A DNA stretch of 64,000 nucleotides from the NCBI RefSeq assembly GCF_005508865.1, contig NZ_SCOM01000002.1, positions 1,054,001-1,118,000 on the forward strand. Reading direction: 5' to 3'. Shown here piece by piece: positions 48,717 to 57,306 of this stretch. Origin of the DNA: Pseudomonas sp. F(2018) (lineage in GTDB: Bacteria > Pseudomonadota > Gammaproteobacteria > Pseudomonadales > Pseudomonadaceae). Below the pieces are notes generated by a model, which was not told the origin of the DNA, did no database searches, and was given only the letters and a program-made list of their open reading frames with translations. How positions within the stretch are numbered: position 1 is the stretch's first letter; each line of letters begins with the position of its first letter. Made by a program: the position numbers and the translations under genes.

Positions 48717-49105
48717 TCGGGAGTGCTCTTTTAACGAGTAGAAACATGCGACCAGATTCCAGATGGCAAGTTTGTTTTATTAGTGAGAACTGTCAACAAG
48801 CCAATTAACGGAGCGCTCTTGCAACGCATATAAATGCAGCCTAAAGAGTGACAGACAAAACTGCACTAATACCTAGGAGCTATACAGCTCTAGTTACGAG
48901 CGCCATTCCCAGGCGCCGAGGCAGCCAGACCCTCCAACGCACATACAACGCAGCGCCATCAGTTTCTCAACACTGCATTTCTTGTATGAATCGGGACGAC
49001 TCGATTGTTGTTGCGCAACTTCCTCGTTGTTAGTTTCCAGCCGCGCTTGCAAATAAGCCGAAACCAATAGTCATGACGTAACAACAAAACCAACGAGGTA
49101 ATGAC
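48717..49105. other. Divergent intergenic region between AraC and esterase genes
   Basis: 389 bases without a convincing gene. It is AT-richer than the flanking genes, especially 48717-48850, and should hold both promoters. A 61-codon ORF at 48848-49033 has no ribosome binding site and no family resemblance. A GAGGT ribosome binding site for the esterase lies at 49096-49100. CCTCGTTG and CAACGAGG at 49022 and 49093 form a weak distant dyad. Confidence 0.5.
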
Positions 49106-50002
49106 ATGGGAATCAAAGTAACGACTGCCAAGGCAATAGTGATGGCCGCCACTCTATTGGCGAGCACTTATGCCTTTTCCGCCCCCGGCCCATCCGCGCC
49201 GTGTAGCAATTGCACCCGCGGCCCGGCGCCGACGGCTACCGCACTGAAGGCCTCCACCGGCCCCTTCAGCACTGCCAAGTTCTCGGTGTCCGGCTTCCTC
49301 AAGGGCTTCGGCGACAGCACCGTGTATTACCCGACCAACACCACCGGGAAAATGGGCGCCATCGCCGTTATCCCCGGCTATCTCTCCTACGAGAGCAGCA
49401 TCGACTGGTGGGGCCCGCGCCTCGCCTCCCACGGTTTCGTGGTGATGACCATGAATACCGAGACCATCTACGACCAGCCGGACAGCCGCGCCAGCCAGCT
49501 CAGCGAGGCGCTGGACTACCTGATCGCCCAGAGCGGCAGTTCGTCCAGCCCGCTCTACAACAAGATCGACAGCACCCGCCTGGGCGCCATCGGCTGGTCC
49601 ATGGGTGGCGGCGGCTCACTCAAGCTGTCCACCCAGCGCTCGATCAACGCCATCATCCCCCAGGCCCCCTGGTACTCCGGCAGCAACGCCTTTAACACCA
49701 TCAAGACTCCGGCGCTGATCCTTGCCTGCAGCGCCGACACCGTGGCTCCGGTGGCCCAGCATGCCTCGCCGTTCTACAACCGGATCCCGGCCAGCACGCC
49801 AAAGGCCTTCCTGGAAATCTACGGCGGCTCGCACTTCTGCGCCAACTCCGGCTATCCCAATGAAGACCTGCTGGGCATGTACGGCATCGCCTGGATGAAG
49901 CGTTTCATCGATTTCGACAGCCGCTACAGCCAGTTCCTCTGCGGCCCGAACCACGAAGGCGACCTGGCCATCTCCGAGTATCGCCAGAACTGCCCGTACT
50001 GA
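49106..50002 (+). CDS. Secreted polyester hydrolase of the PETase/cutinase-like family
   Basis: 298 residues with a signal peptide ending near residue 26 (TYAFSA). It aligns along its length with Ideonella PETase and pseudomonad polyester hydrolases: CTRGPAPTATALKAS, TVYYPTN, WWGPRLASHGFVV. The catalytic triad is S165 (GWSMGGGGS), D211 (CSADTVAP) and H243 (GGSHFCAN). Y92 (PGYLS) and M166 fit the oxyanion hole, and W189 (APWYS) the substrate platform. C208 and C245 match the extra disulfide of PETase; C279 and C296 match the C-terminal one. Position 244 is Phe, as in cutinases and type IIa enzymes, where Ideonella PETase has Ser. A mature N-terminal CSNC (33-36) is unusual. Activity on polyester is inferred. 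Confidence 0.9.
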   Translation: MGIKVTTAKAIVMAATLLASTYAFSAPGPSAPCSNCTRGPAPTATALKASTGPFSTAKFSVSGFLKGFGDSTVYYPTNTTGKMGAIAVIPGYLSYESSIDWWGPRLASHGFVVMTMNTETIYDQPDSRASQLSEALDYLIAQSGSSSSPLYNKIDSTRLGAIGWSMGGGGSLKLSTQRSINAIIPQAPWYSGSNAFNTIKTPALILACSADTVAPVAQHASPFYNRIPASTPKAFLEIYGGSHFCANSGYPNEDLLGMYGIAWMKRFIDFDSRYSQFLCGPNHEGDLAISEYRQNCPY

Positions 50003-50014
50003 TCAGCAGCCATG

Positions 50015-50044
50015 AAAAAGGGCAGACCCAGGTCTGCCCTTTTT
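50015..50044. terminator. Bidirectional terminator of the esterase and pilU-like genes
   Basis: AAAAAGGGCAGACC (50015-50028) and GGTCTGCCCTTTTT (50031-50044) form a perfect 14-bp stem with a 2-base loop, ending in T tracts on both strands, between two converging genes. Confidence 0.93.
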
Positions 50045-50061
50045 TTATTCCCCAGCGGCCG

Positions 50062-51273
50062 TCAGATGCCCGAGCGCCCCGGGTCCTCCGGCGGCGCCTC
50101 TTCCTCGATATCCTCCAGCTTGAGTTCCATCGCCCAGTTGGCCGGGGCCGCCGCTGGAGCTGCCTCGGGTGCGGCGACCGGCGCCGGGGCTGCCGCCTGG
50201 GGCGCGGCCGGGTTGTCCTTGTACAGCTTGAGCTTGAGGCGCACGTTGTTCGCCGAGTCGGCGTTCTTCACCGCTTCCTCCTCGTCGATGCTGCCGTCGT
50301 GGACCAGGTCGATCAGTGCCTGGTCGAAGGTCTGCATGCCGAGGTTCTTCGACTTCTCCATGGTCTCCTTGATCTCGGAGAAATCGCCGCGCTTGATCTG
50401 GTCGCGAATGGTCGGCGTGCCGAGCAGCACCTCCACGGCGGCGCGGCGCTTGCCGTCCACCGTCTTGACCAGGCGCTGGGAGACGAAGGCCTTGAGGTTG
50501 TTGCCCAGGTCGTTGAGCAGTTGCGGCCTGCGCTCTTCGGGGAAGAAGTTGATGATGCGGTCCAGCGCCTGGTTGGCGTTGTTGGCGTGCAGGGTGGAGA
50601 TGGCCAGGTGGCCGGTGTCGGCAAAGGCCAGGGCGTGCTCCATGGTCTCGCGGTCGCGGATCTCGCCGATCAGGATCACGTCCGGCGCCTGGCGCAGGGT
50701 GTTCTTCAGCGCAGCGTGGAAGCTGCGGGTGTCCACGCCGACTTCGCGCTGGTTGATGATCGACTTCTTGTGCCGGTGCACATACTCCACCGGGTCTTCG
50801 ATGGTGATGATGTGGCCGCCACTGTTGCGGTTGCGGTAGTCGATCAGCGCCGCCAGGGAGGTCGACTTGCCCGAGCCGGTGCCACCGACGAACAGCACCA
50901 GGCCGCGCTTCTCCATCACCGTCTTGAGCAGCACCTCGGGCAGCTTGAGGTCCTCGAACTTGGGAATCTCCATCTTGATGTTGCGCGCGACGATGGAGAC
51001 TTCGTTGCGCTGCTTGAAGATGTTGATGCGGAAGCGGCCGACGTTGGGTACCGAGATGGCCAGGTTCATCTCCAGCTCCTTCTCGAAATCGGCACGCTGC
51101 AGTTCATCCATCACCCCGGCGGCGATGGCGGCCACGTCCCCCGGTTTGAGCGGGTCCTGGCTGAGCGGCTTGAGCACTCCGTTGAACTTGGCGCAGGGCG
51201 GCGCCCCGGTGGACAGGTAGAGGTCGGATCCGTCCTGGCTGGACAGGATTTTCAGCATCTGGGTGAGGTCCAT
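50062..51273 (-). CDS. PilT/PilU-family type IV pilus retraction ATPase
   Basis: 403 residues. Walker A is FVGGTGSGKSTSLAALIDYR, the Asp box is ITIEDPVEYVH, Walker B APDVILIGEIRDRETMEHAL, and the His box HLAISTLHANNANQALDRII. It is a hexameric ATPase that drives pilus retraction; it resembles PilU more than PilT (ADSANNVRLKLKL near the end). An added Ala/Pro-rich tail (about 355-390) ending in EDIEEEAPPEDPGRSGI is not in PilT. It stands alone, without other pil genes nearby. The ATG at 51273 (MDLTQMLKIL) is chosen over one five codons earlier. Confidence 0.9.
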   Translation of the reverse strand: MDLTQMLKILSSQDGSDLYLSTGAPPCAKFNGVLKPLSQDPLKPGDVAAIAAGVMDELQRADFEKELEMNLAISVPNVGRFRINIFKQRNEVSIVARNIKMEIPKFEDLKLPEVLLKTVMEKRGLVLFVGGTGSGKSTSLAALIDYRNRNSGGHIITIEDPVEYVHRHKKSIINQREVGVDTRSFHAALKNTLRQAPDVILIGEIRDRETMEHALAFADTGHLAISTLHANNANQALDRIINFFPEERRPQLLNDLGNNLKAFVSQRLVKTVDGKRRAAVEVLLGTPTIRDQIKRGDFSEIKETMEKSKNLGMQTFDQALIDLVHDGSIDEEEAVKNADSANNVRLKLKLYKDNPAAPQAAAPAPVAAPEAAPAAAPANWAMELKLEDIEEEAPPEDPGRSGI

Positions 51274-51418
51274 GGGGCGCGCTTCCATCGGTGTGGAGTA
51301 ATCAAGTTAGGCCAAGTCGGCCCGCGTTTCCGGCCAATAGCAGCCTGAAAAATGACGCCATTCTGATGGCGCAAGGAATGCTGGCACAATAGCGCCCTCG
51401 CAAATTGAGGAACCGATC

Positions 51419-51697
51419 ATGCCCAAGGCAATGGCCCGCCATATCCTGGTGAAGACCGAGGCGGAAGCGGCGGCATTGAAGAAGCGCATCGCCGCCGGCG
51501 AAGCCTTCGATGTGCTGGCGAAGAAGTACTCCACCTGTCCCTCGGGCAAGAAAGGTGGTGACCTGGGCGAAGTACGCCCGGGGCAGATGGTCCGCGCCGT
51601 GGACCAGGTGATATTCAAGAAACCGTTGCGCGAAGTGCATGGTCCGGTGAAGACCCAGTTCGGCTACCACCTGATCCAGGTGTTTTACCGCGAGTGA
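51419..51697 (+). CDS. ppiC: Parvulin-type peptidyl-prolyl isomerase
   Basis: 92 residues, a stand-alone parvulin domain like E. coli PpiC. ARHILVKTEAEAAALKKRI, KYSTCPSGKKGGDLGEVRPG and the closing FGYHLIQVFYRE cover the whole fold. It catalyses cis-trans isomerisation of prolyl bonds in the cytoplasm. The gene is divergent from pilU-like and converges with the YqaA-type gene 2 bases away. Confidence 0.94.
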   Translation: MPKAMARHILVKTEAEAAALKKRIAAGEAFDVLAKKYSTCPSGKKGGDLGEVRPGQMVRAVDQVIFKKPLREVHGPVKTQFGYHLIQVFYRE

Positions 51698-51699
51698 CC

Positions 51700-52164
51700 T
51701 CAGCCCCAGCCGGATGCGACCCAACCAAGCGTGATGGCCGCCAGCACCAGGTAGCGCCCAACCTTGGCCAGGCCGACCAGCAGTAGAAAACTCCACCAGG
51801 GCTCGCGCATCACCCCGGCCACCAGGGTCAGCGGGTCGCCGATGATCGGCACCCAGCTCAACAGCAGCGACCAGCGCCCGTAATGCCGGTAGGTAGCCTT
51901 GGCCCGCTCCAGACGCGCCTCGCTTACCGGGTACCAGCGGCGCCCGTGGAAGCGCTCGATGCCACGGCCGAGCGCGGCGTTCAGCACCGAGCCCAGGACA
52001 TTGCCCAGGCTCGCCGCCAGCAGCAGGCCGAAGGTCGAATGCCCACCGCCGAGCAACAGCCCGACCAGTAAAGCCTCCGATTGCAACGGCAGCAGGCTGG
52101 CGGCACCGAAGGCGGAAAGAAACAGGCCGAGATAAGCGGAATAATCGAGCAAGTTCGGGCTCAC
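51700..52164 (-). CDS. YqaA-family membrane protein (VTT/DedA-like)
   Basis: 154 residues with about four membrane segments and the VTT-type core: YLGLFLSAFGAASLLPLQSE, LGNVLGSVLNAALGRGIERF and WVPIIGDPLTLVAGVMREPW. E. coli YqaA belongs to this group; related DedA/VTT proteins are lipid scramblases or transporters. Its exact role is unknown. It is transcribed toward ppiC. Confidence 0.85.
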   Translation of the reverse strand: MSPNLLDYSAYLGLFLSAFGAASLLPLQSEALLVGLLLGGGHSTFGLLLAASLGNVLGSVLNAALGRGIERFHGRRWYPVSEARLERAKATYRHYGRWSLLLSWVPIIGDPLTLVAGVMREPWWSFLLLVGLAKVGRYLVLAAITLGWVASGWG

Positions 52165-52267
52165 GAAAACATCAGCGGGCCTGCCTTATAGCCTGTCCGG
52201 CAGCGCCTGCGAAGCTCTGCAATAGCAGCCTTGGTCTAGGCCAAAGCCATCGATCGGTGCAACAGCT

Positions 52268-52285
52268 CTGTCACGGACCTTCCTT
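52268..52285 (+). promoter_or_regulatory. Weak Pho-box-like site before the sphingomyelinase gene
   Basis: CTGTCAC at 52268-52274 fits one PhoB heptamer well; the next repeat, CTTCCTT after 4 bases, matches poorly. It is 110 bases before the start codon. Bacterial phospholipase C genes are often phosphate-controlled, which is the only reason to note it. The rest of the 231-base gap shows no clear promoter. Confidence 0.25.
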
Positions 52286-52395
52286 GTCCGCCTTGCAAAA
52301 CTGTAACAGTGCTCCAGGATTCTTCGGGCGCCTGGTCTATTCCAGAGACCGGGAACGCCACCAACAAGAGGCCGTAAAGGCCAGGAGCCTTCAGG

Positions 52396-53907
52396 ATGAA
52401 GTACACCACGCTCGCCTGCTGCACCCTTACCCTTCTCGCACTTGCCGCGCCGTTATCGGCGGCACCCAGCGACCAGTACAAGCTGCTAGCCCATAACGTG
52501 TTCTTCCTGCCCAGCACGCTCAAACCTGGCTGGGGCCAGGAAGAGCGCGCCAGGCTGATCGCTCAGGCCGACTACATGAAGGGGCAGGACGCGGTGATCC
52601 TCAACGAACTGTTCGACAACCCCGCCGCCGCCATCCTGCTCGACGGGCTGAAGAGCGAATACCCTCACCAGACACCGATCCTCGGCCGCTCGCGCAGTGG
52701 TTGGGATGCCACGCTCGGCGCGTACTCCGATACCACGCCGGAAGATGGCGGCGTGGCTATCGTCAGCCGCTGGCCGATTGTCGAGCGCGTGCAATACGTC
52801 TATGCCCAGGGCTGCGGCGCCGACTACTTCTCCAACAAGGGCTTCGTCTACGCCCGCCTCGACCGCAACGGCCAGCCGCTGCACGTGATCGGCACCCATG
52901 CCCAGGCCGCCGATACCGGCTGCCCCGACGGCAAGGGCACAGCGGTGCGCGCCAGCCAGTTCGACGAAATGCGCACCTTTATCGAGGGCAAGGGCATAGC
53001 CGCGGACGAAGTGCTGTTCATCGGCGGCGACTTCAACGTGATCCGCGACAGCGCCGAATACCGCGACCTGCTCGAACGCCTGCAGGTACGCGCGCCGGAC
53101 AGCTTCGCCGGCAGCGACACCAGCTTCGACACGAGGCGCAACGGCATCGCCAGCTACCAGTACCCCAACCATGCACCGGAGTACCTGGACTACATCTTCG
53201 TCTCGCGCCACCACGGCCAGCCGAGCTACTGGCACAACCAGGCGCTGGACACCCCGTCGCCGCGCTGGAGCGTGACCCAGGCCGGCGCCACCTGGCAGTT
53301 CCAGGACTATTCCGACCACTCGCCGGTCGCCGCCTTCACCCGCGCCGACGCCGGCACGCCGACCCGCGCCAGCAAGCCGCGGGAAAACCGCTACGGCCAG
53401 GTCACCCTGCGCAGCCAGAGCAACGGCAAGACCCTGCGTGCCGGCGCCAGCAAGGCCACCGACTGGTTACGCGTCAACGGCGACGGCAGCGAGGCCGAGA
53501 GCCTGTTCAGCCTGCGCAACTGGCACTACCCGGTGAGCTTCTGCATCCGCAGCGGTGACTACCTGGAGATCGAATCGGTACGCCACCGTGGCCACTGGCT
53601 GAACTGGTGGCTGGGCGGTGGCGGCGGCAACTATGCCTACTACCCCAAGGCCGGTGATTCCTCCAACCAGCTGCGCATCGAACTGCCGGGCAAGCCCAGC
53701 GGCTGCCTCGCCGACGGCGACCTGGTGCGCCTGCTCGACCGCGACACCGTGCGCGGCAGCGACTACTACCTGCTGCGCTGGACCTCGGGCAGCTGGAAGG
53801 ACCACCTGTACCTGTGGACCGGCAACCCCGCCGAGGCCGAGCAATTCCGCGTGCAGCTGAAACAGCCGGCCGTGTACGACGATTGGAGCGCCAAACTGCG
53901 CTACTGA
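52396..53907 (+). CDS. Secreted sphingomyelinase-like phosphodiesterase with extra C-terminal domain
   Basis: 503 residues. The signal peptide ends near residue 22 (PLSAAPSD). The DNase I-like phosphodiesterase domain (about 28-315) shows the neutral-sphingomyelinase pattern: LLAHNVFFLP, the metal glutamate in VILNELFDNPAA, VIGTHAQAAD, FIGGDFNVIRD, APEYLDYIFVS and the catalytic histidine in DYSDHSPVAAF. An added C-terminal domain (about 330-503, repeated NGKTLRAG and LNWWLGGGGG-like turns) is beta-rich and may bind a surface. It probably cleaves sphingomyelin or other phospholipids outside the cell. A stem with a GAAA loop follows the gene. Confidence 0.87.
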   Translation: MKYTTLACCTLTLLALAAPLSAAPSDQYKLLAHNVFFLPSTLKPGWGQEERARLIAQADYMKGQDAVILNELFDNPAAAILLDGLKSEYPHQTPILGRSRSGWDATLGAYSDTTPEDGGVAIVSRWPIVERVQYVYAQGCGADYFSNKGFVYARLDRNGQPLHVIGTHAQAADTGCPDGKGTAVRASQFDEMRTFIEGKGIAADEVLFIGGDFNVIRDSAEYRDLLERLQVRAPDSFAGSDTSFDTRRNGIASYQYPNHAPEYLDYIFVSRHHGQPSYWHNQALDTPSPRWSVTQAGATWQFQDYSDHSPVAAFTRADAGTPTRASKPRENRYGQVTLRSQSNGKTLRAGASKATDWLRVNGDGSEAESLFSLRNWHYPVSFCIRSGDYLEIESVRHRGHWLNWWLGGGGGNYAYYPKAGDSSNQLRIELPGKPSGCLADGDLVRLLDRDTVRGSDYYLLRWTSGSWKDHLYLWTGNPAEAEQFRVQLKQPAVYDDWSAKLRY

Positions 53908-53914
53908 GGCCACA

Positions 53915-53942
53915 GGCCGACCGGGGGAAACCCCGGTCGGCC
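53915..53942 (+). terminator. GC-rich hairpin with GAAA tetraloop after the sphingomyelinase gene
   Basis: GGCCGACCGGGG (53915-53926), GAAA, CCCCGGTCGGCC (53931-53942): a perfect 12-bp stem with a GNRA loop. No T tract follows, so it may stop transcription inefficiently or protect the mRNA 3' end. Confidence 0.6.
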
Positions 53943-54024
53943 GATCATGGCTGCCCTATCGACGGGAAACCGCTACAATCGCGCCCTTTTGCGCGCAAGC
54001 GCCCGTCTCTTCAGGAATACCGCC

Positions 54025-55611
54025 GTGATCTCCACCGCCAATATCACCATGCAGTTCGGCGCCAAGCCGCTGTTCGAGAACGTTTCCGTCAAGTTCGGCA
54101 ACGGCAACCGCTACGGCCTGATCGGCGCCAACGGCTGCGGCAAGTCGACCTTCATGAAGATCCTCGGCGGCGATCTGGAGCCCTCCGGCGGCCAGGTGAT
54201 GCTGGAGCCGAACGTACGCCTGGGCAAGCTGCGCCAGGACCAGTTCGCCTACGAAGAATTCACCGTGATCGACACCGTGATCATGGGCCACGAGGAGCTG
54301 TACAAGGTCAAGGCCGAGCGTGACCGCATCTACTCGCTGCCGGAGATGAGCGAAGAAGACGGCATGAAGGTGGGCGAACTGGAGGGCGAGTTCGCCGAGA
54401 TGGACGGCTACACCGCCGAATCCCGCGCCGGCGAACTACTGCTCGGCCTGGGCATCCCGCTGGAACAGCACTTCGGCCCGATGAGCGAAGTCGCCCCTGG
54501 CTGGAAGCTGCGCGTGCTGCTGGCCCAGGCGCTGTTCTCCGATCCGGAAGTGCTGCTGCTGGACGAGCCGACCAACCACCTGGACATCAACACCATTCGC
54601 TGGTTGGAAAACATCCTCACGGCGCGTAACAGCACCATGATCATCATTTCCCACGACCGTCACTTCCTGAACTCGGTCTGCACCCATATGGCCGACCTGG
54701 ACTACGGCGAGCTGCGCCTGTTCCCGGGCAACTACGACGAGTACATGACCGCCGCGACCCAGTCGCGCGAGCAGCTGCTGGCCGACAACGCCAAGAAGAA
54801 GGCGCAGATCGCCGAGCTGCAGACCTTCGTCAGCCGCTTCTCGGCCAACGCCTCCAAGGCCAAGCAGGCCACTTCGCGAGCCAAGCAGATCGACAAGATC
54901 CAGCTGGCCGAGGTCAAGCCGTCCAGCCGCGTCAGCCCGTTCATCCGTTTCGACCAGAACAAGAAGCTGCACCGCCAGGCCGTGACCGTCGAGAAGGTGT
55001 CCAAGGCCTTCGACGACAAGGTGCTGTTCAAGAACTTCAGCTTCCAGGTCGAGGCCGGCGAGCGCGTGGCCATCATCGGCCCCAACGGCATCGGCAAGAC
55101 CACTCTGCTGCGCACCCTGGTCGGCGAGATGAGCCCGGATGCAGGTGAAGTGAAGTGGACCGAGAGCGCCGAGGTCGGCTACTACGCCCAGGACCACGCC
55201 CACGACTTCGAGGACGACGTGAGCCTGTTCGACTGGATGGGCCAGTGGACCCAGGGCGAACAGACCATCCGCGGCACCCTGGGCCGCATGCTGTTCAGCA
55301 ACGACGAGATCCAGAAGTCGGTCAAGGTCATCTCCGGTGGTGAGCAGGGCCGCATGCTGTTCGGCAAGCTGATCCTGCAGAAGCCCAACGTGCTGGTGAT
55401 GGACGAGCCGACCAACCACCTGGACATGGAATCCATCGAGGCGCTCAACCTGGCGCTGGAGAACTACCCGGGCACGCTGATCTTCGTCAGCCACGACCGC
55501 GAGTTCGTCGGCTCCCTGGCCACCCGCATCATCGAGCTGAGCGAGAACGGCGTGACCGACTTCTCCGGCACCTACGACGACTACCTGCGCAGCCAGGGCA
55601 TCTTCGTCTGA
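54025..55611 (+). CDS. ybiT: ABC-F ATPase YbiT
   Basis: 528 residues, close to E. coli YbiT. Two ABC domains: Walker [10 protein letters not shown] and GPNGIGKTT, signature regions in [17 protein letters not shown] and [15 protein letters not shown], and Walker [19 protein letters not shown] and [18 protein letters not shown]. The linker between them ([20 protein letters not shown]) is the ribosome-contacting ABC-F linker type. ABC-F proteins act on stalled ribosomes; no membrane segment is present. The start is a GTG at 54025 with AGGA upstream, matching the family N-terminus [16 protein letters not shown]; a longer ORF upstream is not supported. Confidence 0.94.
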   Translation: MISTANITMQFGAKPLFENVSVKFGNGNRYGLIGANGCGKSTFMKILGGDLEPSGGQVMLEPNVRLGKLRQDQFAYEEFTVIDTVIMGHEELYKVKAERDRIYSLPEMSEEDGMKVGELEGEFAEMDGYTAESRAGELLLGLGIPLEQHFGPMSEVAPGWKLRVLLAQALFSDPEVLLLDEPTNHLDINTIRWLENILTARNSTMIIISHDRHFLNSVCTHMADLDYGELRLFPGNYDEYMTAATQSREQLLADNAKKKAQIAELQTFVSRFSANASKAKQATSRAKQIDKIQLAEVKPSSRVSPFIRFDQNKKLHRQAVTVEKVSKAFDDKVLFKNFSFQVEAGERVAIIGPNGIGKTTLLRTLVGEMSPDAGEVKWTESAEVGYYAQDHAHDFEDDVSLFDWMGQWTQGEQTIRGTLGRMLFSNDEIQKSVKVISGGEQGRMLFGKLILQKPNVLVMDEPTNHLDMESIEALNLALENYPGTLIFVSHDREFVGSLATRIIELSENGVTDFSGTYDDYLRSQGIFV

Positions 55612-55627
55612 CGCCGGCGCCACAACG

Positions 55628-55654
55628 AAAAAGCCCCGCAATGCGGGGCTTTTT
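55628..55654. terminator. Rho-independent terminator between ybiT and the DUF1993 gene
   Basis: AAAAAGCCCCGC (55628-55639) and GCGGGGCTTTTT (55643-55654), a 12-bp stem with a 3-base loop and T tracts on both strands, between converging genes. Confidence 0.92.
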
Positions 55655-55668
55655 TATGGCCAGGCGGA

Positions 55669-56175
55669 TCAGACGCGGCCGAGGTAATCCATCTTGCCGA
55701 CGTCCAGGCCGTTGTGGCGCAGGATGGCGTAGGCCGTGGTGACGTGGAAATAGAAGTTGGGCAGCACGAAGTGCAGCAGGTATTCCGGGCCGCTGAACTT
55801 TAGCTCGGCGCCGGGGAACTTGAGGACGATCTCGCGGTTCGCGCCGCTGTCGATCTGCTCGGGGCTCAGGCTCTTGATGAAGTCCAGGGTCTTGGCGATG
55901 CGCGCCTGCAGGTCGGCGAAGCTGCTCTCGGTGTCCGCGAAGCTCGGCACGTCCACCCCGGCCAGGCGCGCGGCGCAGCCCTTGATCGCGTCGCTGGCGA
56001 TCTGCACCTGGCGGGTCAGCGGGTGCATGTCCGGCGCCAGGCGCGCGTTGAGCAGCACGTTGGGGTCGATCTTCTTGGCTTCGGCATAGGCCACGGCCTT
56101 GTCGAGGATGGCCGACAGGTTGCCGAACATGCGCACGAACTGCGGCACGGAGGCCTGGTAGAGGGACAGCGACAT
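55669..56175 (-). CDS. DUF1993 family protein
   Basis: 168 residues. MSLSLYQASVPQFVRMFGNL is the usual start of this family, with HPLTRQVQIASDAIKGCAAR and LPNFYFHVTTAYAILRHNGL further on. The fold is a DinB-like four-helix bundle with conserved histidines that could bind metal. Function unknown. AAAGGAG lies before the ATG. It is divergent from the YjbR gene. Confidence 0.9.
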   Translation of the reverse strand: MSLSLYQASVPQFVRMFGNLSAILDKAVAYAEAKKIDPNVLLNARLAPDMHPLTRQVQIASDAIKGCAARLAGVDVPSFADTESSFADLQARIAKTLDFIKSLSPEQIDSGANREIVLKFPGAELKFSGPEYLLHFVLPNFYFHVTTAYAILRHNGLDVGKMDYLGRV

Positions 56176-56250
56176 GGGTGGAACTCCTTTGGGTAGAGGC
56201 GGCGCGACTCTGCTAGGGTAGCCGCGGTTCAGCCAGAGAGATGAAGCCTG

Positions 56251-56598
56251 ATGACCAACGCACAGATCGCCGCCTACTGCCTGAGCCTGCCCGGCGCCCG
56301 CGAGGATCTTAAATGGGGCGGCAACCGGGTGTTCTCAATAGCCGGCAACAAAATGTTCGCCATCCTCGACTTCATGGGCGAGCGGCTGGCGTTCAAGGTC
56401 GAGGCGGAGCTGTTCCTCGGCTACGTCGATCGGCCGGGCATCCACCCCGCTCCGTACCTAGCGCGCGCCCACTGGGTCAGCATGGCGCCGCCCTTCCCCC
56501 TCGGTGACGACGAGTTGCGCGAATGCCTGCGGCGCTCCCACCAGCTGGTGGTGCGCAAGCTGCCGAAGATCCGTCAGGTGGGTTTGCTGCTCGACTAG
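56251..56598 (+). CDS. MmcQ/YjbR family protein
   Basis: 115 residues. CLSLPGAREDLKWGGNRVFS and MFAILDFMGERLAFKVEAEL are the family's CyaY-like DNA-binding-fold signature. The C-terminal LRRSHQLVVRKLPKIRQ is complete. Its role is unknown. Its stop overlaps the stop of the convergent CSD-DUF1294 gene by 4 bases. Confidence 0.9.
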   Translation: MTNAQIAAYCLSLPGAREDLKWGGNRVFSIAGNKMFAILDFMGERLAFKVEAELFLGYVDRPGIHPAPYLARAHWVSMAPPFPLGDDELRECLRRSHQLVVRKLPKIRQVGLLLD

Positions 56599-57299
56599 AG
56601 CGGCAGCAGATGGCCGAGGTAGCGGCCGCCCAGCGCCAGCTGGTCGATCCAGAAGGCCTGGTGCAGCACGACGATAGCCCAGAACACCAGTTGGAAAGAC
56701 GCCTTGCGCGTCTTGTGGCGGAACACCTGCTGCGCCACCAGGGCGCCGGGCCAGCCGCCCAGCAGTTCGGCGATATGCAGGCTGTTCTCCGGCGTGCGCC
56801 AGCGGCCCTTCTGCGCGGACTGCTTGTCCAGCCAGTACTGGCAGAAGCTGAACAGGCTGACCAGCGGGTAGGCCAGCAACACCCAGACCAGCCCGCGCTC
56901 CAGCAGCACCAGGCCGCCCCAGATCGGCAGCACGCACAACGCCGCCAGCACCAGCAGCTTGAGCGGCAATTGCTGAATGCCCGACTGCGGCGGACGCTCA
57001 CCGCGCGGCTGGCCGGGACTCTTTGCAGCGGCAGCCCTGGATGGTTTGACCGATTGCGTCGGTTTGCGCCGAATCGCCGGTCGGTCCAGGCTCAGCCCGG
57101 CGTGGCGCATGTGCTGGGCATGCGGTCGGCCCTGGGCATCGCTACCGGCGACATAGACCACCGCGTCGCCGACCTGTGGCCGGCTGTCGCCGCGCATGGC
57201 GGAGATGTGCACGAACAGCTGCTCGCCGCCGCCCTCGGGATGGATAAAGCCGAAACCCTTGGCATCGTTCCAGCTCTTCAGCGTGCCGCGCCGCTCCAT
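56595..57299 (-). CDS. Cold-shock domain fused to DUF1294 membrane domain
   Basis: 234 residues. An N-terminal cold-shock domain (about 1-65) has the RNA-binding motifs KGFGFIHPEGG and QLFVHISAM. A basic, Pro-rich linker leads to three or four membrane segments of the DUF1294 domain (KLLVLAALCVLPIWGGLVLL; WRTPENSLHIAELLGGWPGA, the DUF1294 signature; VFWAIVVLHQAFWIDQLAL). The fusion places an RNA-binding domain at the membrane. Function unknown. uppP lies 7 bases upstream on the same strand. Confidence 0.9.
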   Translation of the reverse strand: MERRGTLKSWNDAKGFGFIHPEGGGEQLFVHISAMRGDSRPQVGDAVVYVAGSDAQGRPHAQHMRHAGLSLDRPAIRRKPTQSVKPSRAAAAKSPGQPRGERPPQSGIQQLPLKLLVLAALCVLPIWGGLVLLERGLVWVLLAYPLVSLFSFCQYWLDKQSAQKGRWRTPENSLHIAELLGGWPGALVAQQVFRHKTRKASFQLVFWAIVVLHQAFWIDQLALGGRYLGHLLPL

Positions 57300-57306
57300 A
57301 TCGACC

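Noticed and set aside
48848..49033. 61-codon ORF between AraC and esterase genes
   Set aside because: No ribosome binding site, no recognisable features, and it lies in a divergent promoter region.
53947..54024. N-terminal extension of YbiT from an ATG at 53947
   Set aside because: The extension is not part of the family; the GTG at 54025 has a ribosome binding site and matches the known start.
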